Origin: Carnegiea gigantea | Taxonomy: Eukaryota; Streptophyta; Magnoliopsida; Caryophyllales; Cactaceae | NCBI GenBank assembly: GCA_029747015.1 | Contig: JAKOGI010000006.1 | Location: 445,001-509,000, forward strand | Reading direction: 5' to 3' | DNA: 64,000 nucleotides | Translations under genes and position numbers: made by a program | The notes under the pieces: model-generated | What the model saw: the letters and a program-made list of their open reading frames with translations, nothing else | The model's database searches: none | What the model was told of the DNA's origin: nothing | Shown here: in pieces, positions 45,801 through 57,800 of the stretch | How the letters are laid out: every line of letters starts with the position of its first letter | How positions within the stretch are numbered: position 1 is the stretch's first letter

Positions 45801-48800
45801 TTCACTTAACACTCTCCTAATGCCATATCCAGAGGCATCACAGGCAACCTCAAATACCTTGCTAAAATCAGGGTGTCTAAGGGCTAGGTAGATGACATTC
45901 TCTCTTTAATCTCCCTAAAACCAAATGATGCTTTAGGAGGCCATTGAAATGGTCCCTTCTTTAAGCAATCTGTAATAGGTGTCATAATAGAGTTGAAGTG
46001 CCTAATGAATCTCCTATAGAAGGAGGCAAGGCCATTGAAACTCCGAGCCTCGGTAATGGTTTTGGGTTTAGGCCACTTCTTAATAGCTTTAACTTTGTCA
46101 GGGTTAGCAGAGATACCATAAGCAGAGATACCTTGCGCAAACACAATGAACCCTAAAAAGAGGACCTGAGGTTGAAGGAAGACACACTTTTTTAAATTAG
46201 CAAAGAACTTAGCTTATCTCAGTGTGCAGAAAAGTTGTCTAAGATGGTCAACATGATCTATTCTAGACTTACTATACACCAAGGTGTCTTCAAAATAAAC
46301 AATTAGGAATTTCCCCATAAATGGCTGAAGAACATGGATGATGAGTCTCATAAAAGTACTAGGGGTGTTGGATAACCCGAAAGGCATAACCATCTTGGTT
46401 CTTAAAAGCAGTCTTCCATTCATCTTCGGGCCTAATGCGAACTTGGAGGCAGCCACTACGTAAGTCAATCTTAGAGAACTAGCTAGCTCCAGTAAGACAG
46501 TCAAGCATGTCCTCTAACCTCGGAATGAAAAACCTATACTTGACGGCAAGGATTCAAAATGCGGTTTCGGTCGCGATATGGAAAAATCGGTCTAATGCGG
46601 AAATCGCGTTCCATATCACGGCTAAAACGCGATTCGGCCAACTCAAAAACCTTTTTGATGCAGCCGTTTTGTCGCGGATCGACTACATTTTAAATCCATG
46701 CTTGACGGTGATCTTATAGATGACTCTACTATCGACACGCATCTGCCAAGATCCATCCTTTTTAGGGGTAAGGAGGGGACAAGGACTCATGCTATGACAA
46801 ACGAAACCCTTAGACAATAGTGCCTGAACCTGCCTATTTAATTCCGCTCGCTCAGTAGGGTTCAAACTATAATGAGGAAGATTAGGGAGTTGGGAACTAG
46901 GGACTAAGTCAATAGCATGCTGCATGTCTCTAAGAGGGAGCTCACTAAGAAGCTCTTCAGGAACAATATCACAAACTCTTTAAGAAGGTCTGTGATCTCA
47001 GCTGTGGGGCCCTGGAAAGGCGGTTCATTTGAAGGGGAGTGAGGGAAGGTAATGTGGTCAAATGCCTCCCTAGCGAGTATTGTAAGATAAAACTTATTAG
47101 AGTTACCTAATTTCTCGAAGGGTTTGTACTGAAGAAGAGAGATGTTGCCCTTCGTTGGAGGTAAAATATAGGAAGCCATAGGCGACGACGAGGTCGGTGA
47201 TGGCTGTGGGTTGGGGGAAGACAACTCTTTAGGTCGATATGGGGTAAGAGTAATGTTCTTCTTCTGGAACCTAAAAGTTTAGGGATTTTTCCTACCATGA
47301 GGAATGATATTTCAGTCATACAGCCAGGGTTGACCTAACAAAAGGTGAGCCGGGTTGACCTAATAGAAGGTGAGCTGCATCCATGGAAGGATATCACATA
47401 AGATTTCATCCTTGTACCCTCAGGATAGGGACCTTATACCTGCGGGAAATCGTAAGGCTGGTCTTGTCGACCCAAGTTACCTTAAAGGGATAAGGTTGGG
47501 GTTCAACCTTTAGGTTATAACCCTTAATAGTGGACTACGCTACAACATTCATGGTGCTTCCCCCGTATATAACCAATTTCATCAAAGTGTCACCCGATCT
47601 AGCAAGATGAGAATGAGATGGTGGTACGTTTCCACTCCTCGCTCGTAAATGGATTGGACAAAAGGCACCTAACAACCTAAGATGAGCATCGCCCTGAAGG
47701 AGACTGGTTTCAACATTGACAAGATCCTCATAACTTCTCTCGGGCGCCAAAATCTCATCCTCACAGTCAATGGGCTCATGCTCTAAGGCAAGGGTGCGAT
47801 GCGGGCACTCGGAAGTATAATGACCTCTCCCCCGACAACTAAAACATTGGACGGCCTTATCAGTTGGGGTTCGGGAAGCACTAGCAGACGGGTGAGTTAG
47901 AGGAAGCAGGAAGGCTAGAGGCCTTTGCATTAGAAGCACTTGCCGAAAATTGTGGTGCCTTAGAGACAACTTGGGTGGAAGGCCTAGTTGGAAGGGTGGG
48001 ACGCCTCACAGGAACGGGCTTATTGAGTTTTTCAACTTCTTACGCTTTGTGGCAAGCCTCATCTAATGTGAAAGGAGAAGATAAAATCACATCACATTTA
48101 AGATTGGGTCGTAGGCCACGGATGAATTGTGCTATGGTGAAGGATGGGTCTTCTACCAACTCACAACGTTGAATCAACTCCTCAAACACGTTAAGATATT
48201 CCGACACACAAGAACTAGGCTGCCGAAGGTCAAGCATTTGGTCCACAAGGTGAGTTCTAGGGAAGAGGGGAGGTAGTTTTCTTTTAATCTATCCTTCATG
48301 ACTTCCCATTGGTTGATGAGAGGTTGATGCATTCGCTCAAGGTGCTCGTGACAGTGTACCAAAACTTCCTAGCAGGTCCTGCGGGTTTCATCTTAGCAAA
48401 TCGAACTCGCTCAATATCAAAAATTTCATACCAATCAAAGTAATCCTCCATGGCAACCATCCAGTTAGAAAAAAGGGTGGCATCTATCTTTCCATCAAAA
48501 GAGGGCACATCTACTTTCACCTTTTGAGTAATATCAGAGTAACTCTCGTGAACATTCCTATGATCAGTTTCGGGGTTCGTATTTCTAGGCTCCTTATAGT
48601 TATTTGACCTTCTGTCATCTCTAGGGGTGGCAAACCTATGACTTCTAAGATCTCCCTGACCATGTCTCCAACTACTTCGTTGCTCGCGATCGCGACGGCG
48701 ACGGCGACAGTAAAGTGGTTGTTTGGGCCCCTCAGACTCACACTCCTCATGTTGGCCTGACTTATAGATGAGCCATTTACGACTATCACTATCCCCAACT

Positions 48801-51800
48801 ATAAAGTCTGCAGTAATGTGTGGGGAAGTCTTGGGTTGGTCATACATGGACGATTTTTCAAAGGCTCGAATGAGGTGATCTACCTTAGATTCAAGTTGAT
48901 CAGACCTTTCATCTTGATGGTCAAGTCTTTCAGAGAGTGCATTAATTTGGGACTGGTAAGGTTGTTTGGGAGAAGATGACATGCTTAATGCGACAAGAAA
49001 TGCACGTGTTGAGATAAATCCAAATTGCAACAATAATGATAGCAAGAAACAGTCACTACACACACAGCACGACAATTGATATGGATTATTGATATGACTC
49101 GAGCGTAACAGGGAATGTAAAGTAGGGAAATTGGGTTTATCTCTAGTGCTCGAAGACTTAAGTAATCAGATATTAGTCGAATTTTCGCAATAGAAAAATC
49201 TTACGCAAACAACTAAGTGGATTGAGTTCCTCGTACCTCTTAGTGATTGGTGAGTCAAGGATTTAGCTCCGCGCCTTCCACAACAGCCAAATTGACCCGC
49301 GAATGGACGGAGATAGGCCGGGAGTCCTTGGTGTGGTGGTGGAGACAGCAGCACAACAACAACGCACCTCGGCACCTATTAATAGTCTACAGCAACTTCA
49401 GCAGCAACAGTAGCCGGCAGGCTGAAATCAGCCGAAGAAAATTCCAGCGAGAAGGGGTCGGCTGTGTCTGGGTGGCCGGCCAGCAAGGTCTCAGCCTTCT
49501 CTGTCTCAGGTCTCAGCCTTCTCTATCTCTGACCGAAGGCCCACAAGCCTCCAATTGTCAAGCACAAGTATGTCGAGATTTAGGGTTTCCTGACATGCAC
49601 TCAATTGGAGGATAAAAGGAAGTCTTTTCTTGCAATTGATCGAGGTTTTTGGAACGAAATGGAAAGGTAAGTGGTGGGATGAAACTGATTTGGGAATATC
49701 TTGATGGGTGCAGGCTGAATTTGGGGAGAGTTTTCAAAATTAGGGTTAGGATTTCGCGGTTTGGGAAACAATCAATTGAAGCAAAAGTTGATGCGATTTC
49801 CTTCACTTGATGTGGGGCTTTTGTGTGAAAATCAGCGAATTGTTGAGGAATGAAGTCAATTTTGGGATTCGACGAGGGATTGGGGTTGAATTGAAAATCT
49901 AGGGTTCGAAATTGGCGACGCAGGGTAGGGTTCACGAAATTGGGGTTTCAGGAGATGGCAGGTGGTGGTGGTGGTCAACTGGAGATGGGTGGTCTATGGG
50001 TGGCGGTGTGTGGTGGTTGTCGACTGCCTGGAGGTGCAAACAAGGGCTGGCAGGTCACGCACGCTGTGAAATTAGGGTTTCTGGGTTTTGGATTCCTCCC
50101 CCCCCCTCTGATGAATGTGGAAGGGAAAAAAGGGAACACAAAGGGCAGCGGCTAGGAACGAATCGCTCTGATATTAAATTTGATGTAGGATGCTCGAAGA
50201 GCAATTCCTACATCGGGGGGAATTCGCATACAAAACACTCAAATAATTCTCAGTTCAATTCAATTCAATTTAATTCAAATTCAAGTCTGACTCCCTAATA
50301 CTTAATCAGGAGTTTAAGTAGGGGAACACATCCTAATGCAATAAGGAAACTAAATAATAATACAATCAAAAGGCCATTATTTGCTCCCTAAATGATAAAA
50401 TAAAATAACTAAAAGATCGTGTCTTCCTAAATAAAAATACCTAAATTTTTAAATTTCCTATTTGTCCTGCAATAGAATTTTCCATGATATCTGTTTGCAT
50501 CACCGGGACACCGTCTGGATCTGCCAGTACATGCAGCTCATGGGGAACATGGAATGAGAACGTTTAATGTTGTGGGGAAACAATTTATGGGCCAAAAATT
50601 AAAAAAACACCATGAAAGTGAGAAATTTATGTAAGAAATTTACATGGTTCAATTCTTTAAATTCCTACCCTACAATCCCACTGAGGGGGGGGGGGTAATA
50701 TCTACTAGCATATTTTGTAACAAATATAATAATAACTTTGAATGCAAAAGATTGAAGAACCTGTCGCTCTCGCCTAAAGGATTGATCAACCCTACTGCTG
50801 ATAAGATCAATAGGGTATTGTTGCTTTTCTACATAGTTGTGGTTTGTGTGCTTTTCTACATAGTTGTGGCTTATACACTCTCTCAGTATTTTTAATGTTC
50901 TACTACATGTCAAGTTCTTTTCTCTCATATATTGAGTTTATTCCTTCTCTGGTGTTTCCTGGATGCAATTGCTAGAGAATTTGTAGAAAATCCTGGTGGG
51001 GAATATTCAAACAATGTTGCATCTCTACTTACTGTATAATTTATAGGGCTTTGATGCTTTTAACAATTCTCATTGCTCCAAAATTTAGGTGTTGCAAAAA
51101 TTCTTCCTTATTTAGTTATTATTTTTAATTTGTTTATTCATTGGCTTTAGCAATACAGAGGGAACACTTAATGAATCTCCACCTTTGACCATCTAGAGGC
51201 ACTGCCAAACTCTTGTTCTCTGTTCCAAACTTGCCCCCCCCAAAAAAAAAAAAATGACAACTTCACAAAGTTTTGAACATCGGACAACCAATTACGTGAC
51301 ATATATTGTTCTTGTCCTTCTAGAGGATCACCTGATTACTTTATTTTGCTCTAGTTACCAGCTACAAGAAATTAGCTCCTTTTGTGATGTCACCTCTCCT
51401 AATGAACTGAGATGAAGTTGATGTTTGCACTAGGTACATGCTTGATATCATGAAATTTTTTGACTACACCTTCTTGGAGTTTTAGATGGCACGTCGAACG
51501 CTTAACCATCAACTCCTATTGCCCACAATGACAGCCATACTCACGATTTGGTTGCAAATTATTAAAGGAACTTTTGTCCTTGCAAATGTGCATGGAGATG
51601 TTGATCGCGATACCTAAGAACTGTAGCCCTTAAAAGAGTCTCAATTATCTCATTGGCCCTTCCAGCAAAGGATATGTTCCTCACCCTGATCACATTTGCA
51701 TTTGAGTCATATTCAATCTATAACTTCACTTACCTTCCATTTTTTTCTTAGAACAATAGAACTTTCATCAAATTTCCTAAATCCTCCATTAACGTAGGAT

Positions 51801-54800
51801 GACAATTTGGATGTGGGCTTTTCTCCGCAATAATAACATAGACTTATGGCTTTCAGCGAAGATGATTTTTATCTTGGCCCGCCCCTTTTCTTTGATTGAC
51901 TTCTTCCTCATTCATTTTCGTCCACAGCTAATGCACAATCTTCTTGGTCCTTCTCATTCTCTCATTCTTTTGCAGCTCTCATTGCCTCATTTACCTTTAA
52001 TGTCGTTTTGCAGACGAGCATCGTTTACACGATTGGATTGGAGGACTTCAGTGATGAGGCAAATAATAGCGGGGGGAATAATAGCTGTCTTCTTTGTTCT
52101 CATCAACATTTAACAATTGACATGCTAGCAGTTTGAGTGAATTAATGTGATCTTCGATATCGTCTCTTTCTTCCATTTGAAAAGGAGTATAACTCCATCT
52201 TCAAACAAAACCGGCTAGTTAGCTTTTATGGTGCATACGTATTTTTTTTTTTAAAAAGCTTATCCGTCAACTCATTTTGGTTTGCCTTTTCAACATAATC
52301 TATCTTTATCTAGGAGGCGAGAGCTTACTAGATTATGCTTGTGGCCTTGTTTTGCATAGCGCTCCACATTTCAACATTGGCTTTGCAGGTTTATCTGTCC
52401 TCACACTTCACAGCCTCTGGTATTGTTGCATCATGAGATCTTTAATGGTACTTTGCCACAATGCGAATTTTGATTCCTATTAAATGACAGGGGCTCAAAG
52501 TTGGTAACCATTGTTCTTGTATCACCAAATCTGGCAGCTATTCATTGCATGGTTCACTACCACTATTAGGAATGGCATATGGCCGACAAATAAAATAAGA
52601 CCATGAAAGGGAGGAAATGACACAATATTTTACATAGTTCATCAATAGACCTGCTCAGTGGTCTTGATCAGAGTGGGATAATATCCCCTTGAATATTTTC
52701 TAAGAATGCAATGGCAACCGTTGAAGGGAAAAATACCGTGCACCATGCCACTATTACCGAAGAATTGATCATGGCGCTTGCCAGTAAGATCAATAGGATA
52801 TTTGTGCACTCCACAAACTTTGCGGGTTTTGCACTTCCTTAGTCTTTCCTGATGGAGTTTTATCCTTCGAATTTCGAGAACGGTGCGAAGTTCAAGACCA
52901 CATGGGTTCCTTTAACCCAGTAATGTGTCGATTCTTGAATGTTGATAAGATCATGAAGGGTGAGGGGGCAGCCATTGCTTTTATTGGCGTCATTGTCGAA
53001 GTCTTGCGAACCGATTGGACGAAGATTTCTTGTGGCCTGGATGACATTGAAGGTGGATGAGGTGGTATGACACTAGCTGCGAGAGAATTAACAGATGCTA
53101 GAATGCTGAGGAGGAGGAATGGTTAAGGAGAATGTGCATTAGCTGTGTAGGAAACTAATGAGGGAAGAGCTGGTCCGAGAAGAGGGTAGTTCAAGAGAAA
53201 GATTAAAATCTTGGTGTAAAGAAGTAAGTAACATACAGTGTTAAGTTTAGAAATAGAAAAGAGTCTAAAGTCAGTTTCTTAGGTTATGGGAAGATTTAGT
53301 GAACTTGATGAAGTTACTTTAAAAAATGAAAGGTGAAATGAACCTAGAGGTTGAGAATGACTTGGATGGAAGTGCTAATGATTTTGTTGATAATGAGGGT
53401 TAAAGTTCTTAGATGTTGGATTCAGCTTAGGCCATGCATATTTAGAAGGATAAAGGTTTGTTTGACACTGTGGATTCAGAGGGTAATATGGTTTTGCTGT
53501 TCTGGCCATAAAGGGAGACTAAAGGCTGATGGTGTTGGAACTGTTTGGTCTTCACTGTAGTCAAAATATACCATAATGTCAAGCATGTGCCTGTCATTGT
53601 ATCAACTTGTTTTATTTTGTACGGATAGCTGACATCAGATGGGTCAAATATACTGGAGTTGGCAAAGCATAGTAACATGGGTTGCCATACGATTTGGTAT
53701 CTAGTACGGGAATGGGAATGGGAATGTGGGATGCTACCTGTGATGAATCGGGTACGTAGCAGCATGTTGTTAGGTACATGGTAAAATTTGAGGACGATAG
53801 GTTTTTTAATTATCTTATTTAGACCTAGATTTTACTTCATTATGTAATTTCTTGAATAAATAGTTATGTATGTTTAATTTATCTTTCAACATTTTTTCTT
53901 TTTTAAAAAATAGTTAATCAACCAAGACTGATTTCTAATTGATGTTTCATCGGTTTTGCAAGATGACTTAGCTCCGCAGAATGTCCAATTAATTCTTATT
54001 TAAGAATAAATTGAAGGTCTGAAATGGTGGAGTGATGTAATGAAGCCTTGGAATTGTGTCAACATAAACAACTGCTTTATGCATGCCTCTCTAGTTGCGT
54101 TTCTCTCCTGAACTGGGGAAAAGTTTGAGCTGTCCCCTTCTCTCGCCTGATCTACAGCCCACCCGTTGTCTCTTTATTGTTTCTCGTTTTCTCGTACCAT
54201 ATAGCTCCATTGTCAACGACTTCAACTCAAATGCACGGTCAAATGTTTGAATTTCTCTGCCCTCCTCTTAGTATCGTTGGAAAAACTCAACCTTATACAA
54301 CTTCTAGGTCGCGAATTGAGACATAAATCAACTGTATTTGGGTCATTTTTGACCCACATTTGGGCACAGATGAACCAATTTGTTGTTACATTGGGTGACT
54401 TGCGACCCGGTATCAATGGTGCGAAGTACATTAAGGCACTTGAGTGATCTTCAGCGAGGGAGAGACGAGAAAAAATATATGTTGCTTAATTTGTTGAATT
54501 GGTTGTTTTGAGGACAATTGAAGACAGTAGGGATTTGGGAAGAGGAATTGAGCTTGTGTTTGGGGCATGGTTGTAATTTTGAAACAAAGACCAAGAATTT
54601 GGTGTTGACCCCTAAATATTCTGATGGGATCACCATTTAAAAAAAGGAAGGATTCTTGCGTCGGAGAATTGTTCTAAGCATCAAAGGCTTTAGTGCAGGA
54701 GAAACGTAACTAGTCATTACGTTGTTTGAATAACTTTTGCCATCTGTCAATGATCACCCCATAGAATGGCAAACCAGTTTGTTTGTCCCTAAACATGGGC

Positions 54801-57800
54801 CAAAAATGACCTAAATCAGTCTGGGTCATGTCCCAATTCGGCTGTGTTAATGATCTAGAAGTTCTAAGAAGAGGCTTTGTTCTTTCGGCGATGGAGATTT
54901 TCTGGAGGTAGAAAAGAGGAACAATGAAGAAATTAAAGTTGAGGAGATAGAGTGGTAAAGAGAAATGCAGGGCTGTCGAAGAGAATTTGCTCACTACGTA
55001 GTCAATTTTGGCTATTTCAGGACAGGCAAATGGAGAGCCATGCCTAAGGCATCTCTAAACCTCTGGTCGACCACCACCCATCTATCGCTGGAGTCCCACC
55101 ATCGCCTAAACCCTAAAAAATCGCAAACCCTAAGTGCGATTTTGGCCCAATTTTCGATCCTAAAGCTCCGATTTGCCCTCAATCCACCCAAGACTCCCGA
55201 AATTGACGTAGCCCTTCGATTTCCCCCTAAATTTCGACCACAAGCCCCAAATCAATTGCGGTAAATTGCATCAATTCTTGTTTCAATTGGTTAGCCACCA
55301 AGTCGCGAAACCCTAAGTGCGAACCGTCCTTTGCTTGCAAACTGAAGGTTACGGCTCCTTCGCTCAGTGGCAGAGAAGGTCGACCCCCTCTTCTGCCTCG
55401 CTGCGGCCGGACCCCCTACGTGCCGGAAACTGTTCTCGGAGGCTTGTCTCCAAGTCGCAGTCCATGGTTGCTATTTGCTGCTGCCGCCTTTGCTTGTTGA
55501 AACCCTTATTGCTACTGTTCGACCCCTTGTTGCTGTCCTTGTACTGTTGTGCTGTACTCGTTGGCAAGAGGTATTTAAGGAGAACCTATGTCCTGGCTAT
55601 TTAACGTTCGCTGCCGCCAATTGAATACTGTCAGCTTGTCAGCAGCTCATCATGTTCATGTTTAGTTTTGCTTGCTGCTGTGGAAGGTTTTCAGGTACTG
55701 CCTAGCTGATTTGTTGCCATGGTGACGCTCAGACCAGCATGGTTGTTGGGGAGAGAACTTCAAAGTCAACTTTTACAAGATGGAACTCAATTGCTAACTC
55801 TCCCATCATCTTTCAAAGATCTTATCAGGTTGTCGGATAAAGTTGGAGGTCTTTGCCCTCAGGTATACCAGAATCCGTTAAAAACCATATAAGATGCGCT
55901 AGTTTCTATGAAGGGAATTTTGATCTCAGAAGTGCTTACAAATCAAGCAGAATCTGATGTGCGAATTTCTCGTGCTTTATGCCTTTCTGAGCTCATTCAT
56001 ATCACAACACCGAATTCCCTTTTTGAAGATGAGCTATGAAGAAAGCCTTTCAAGTCATTGTGTCATCTTTTGAAGCCCTACCTGATAGTGATGACAAATC
56101 ATGCCATAAGAGACGTCGCATACTTTAATCAATGTCCCGAGTTAAGTCTTATATGGTGCTGTTAGACCTTGAATGTGATGCTCTTGTCTTGGACATTTTC
56201 CACCATCTTTAGCATTAATTAAAGATGATCATTCTCCTCTACCGCTTGCACGTATAGAGTCTGTCATCATTGGTATTCTTGAAGAAGCAGATGATCCCTT
56301 GTTGGAGTTTCTTATTTCCATACTATCTCGCAGTGAAGATATGGGTAGTCCCTCATCCACTGGTCAGGTTATGAGTAAAAGAGTGCTTGAGACATGTGCA
56401 TCTCGGATTCCACTACAACAAATCCTTTCATCTATAGATGCAATGATGCACAATGAGGAGAATGAAGGTAACAGTGGTTGACCGTGGGCAGAAATTATAG
56501 AAAGTGATGCATGTAATGCTACACTAGATGAGGAGTGTCGGAAAGCTACTTATAAATGCAAGCCTGTGCCAACTACTGAGGATATTTAGTTTTGGTATCT
56601 AGAAGTTCAACAAGATGTCAAGACTAGCAAGTGAGCATATTGATTCATTTACCCCTAACGAACTCCTAGTTGGTTATAAGTTACACCCACTACTGGCATT
56701 GTTACTTTTCTTGGAGAAGTTGCAAGCACTGCATTTTTTCCATTTGTGAAGCATTGTGAAGTTGGTTTCTTGCTTGGTTTTCTTCAGTCTGTCCTTCTAT
56801 AAAAGTCCAGGATGTGTTTTTTCCATCTAGGGGAGAATGATGCAGGATAAAAACAAAGAAGAAATAAAAAGATATGGATATATCTTAATATTGGCATATG
56901 AGAACTATTTTGATATTTTATTATCATTTAGTTTATGTTTTGTGAATATATTATCTTTCAGGTATCTTCTTAGCTACAAAATAATATCTTCGTGATTAGG
57001 TTATCTATTTGTTTCTTTAATGTTTTAGGTTTCTTCTCTATTTAAACTCCTTTGTTATGTATTTGAATGAATTGAAATGTTGTATATTTGAAATTTTCTC
57101 GGTGTGGGGATTGCTCGTAGACTGTCCTACATCAATTCTTTCTTTTGCAGCAATTGATCTTGGAGCGTCCTACGTCAGTGTGTTAACACAAATTCCAGAA
57201 CTCCTTTACATCACTCCACAATTTCAAATCTGTAATTTACTTAAAAGGAATTGATTGGACGGTTGGGGTTCTAAATTATCTTGAAAAACTTATGAAACAT
57301 TAATTAGAACCCTTGGAACTTTAGGCTAAATCCATTTGTGGATTTTACTATTGAGTGGGCAAAATCTTTGGTCGAAATAAGAAATAAGTATTGGTTTATA
57401 AGTTATTTTATGGGAAAAAAATAGTGAACGGTAAAATTAAATTTTATTTTTATTTATTCAAAAAATTGTAATTTAAAGTAAATTATGAATCTAGGTAAGA
57501 AATTTTTTTATAAAAAACTATCATCCTGGAATCGTGCTGCATACATGACAACTTAGCCGTACATACCCGATTCATCATAGGCATTTTTCCTCGTTCCCTT
57601 TCCCATACCACGTACCAATTACCAAAGTGTATGGCAACCCATGTAACTATGATTTGAGTTATTCTCATTAAGGTTGCTGGAAATTCTCTTGCTATTGCCA
57701 TTCGAGAAATTAAGGGAAAAGAGCAAGCTTATCTCAGAGGGGGTAAAAAGCTTGACATGGAAACATGTGGACAAATGAATTAAACAATATTGCTACATGG

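Larger units (their letters stand above)
43501..50502 (-). mobile_element. Ty3/gypsy chromovirus, complete but inactive, antisense in LUL intron 1
   Basis: LTRs at 43501-43810 and 50181-50502 (310 and 322 bp, TGATG..CATCA ends) flank gag, protease, RT, RNase H, integrase and a chromodomain in minus orientation. This order and the chromodomain define a chromovirus; the short LTRs would suit the Reina lineage, but that is a guess. The flanking pentamers are CTAGG (43496-43500) and CCGGG (50503-50507); they differ only at a CpG turned into TA. The coding regions have many stops, and key protease and RT residues are lost. Confidence 0.92.

Noticed and set aside
49166..50298. Gly/Trp-rich plus-strand ORFs in the chromovirus leader
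   Set aside because: They lie antisense within the 5' leader between primer site and gag, with no recognisable domain.
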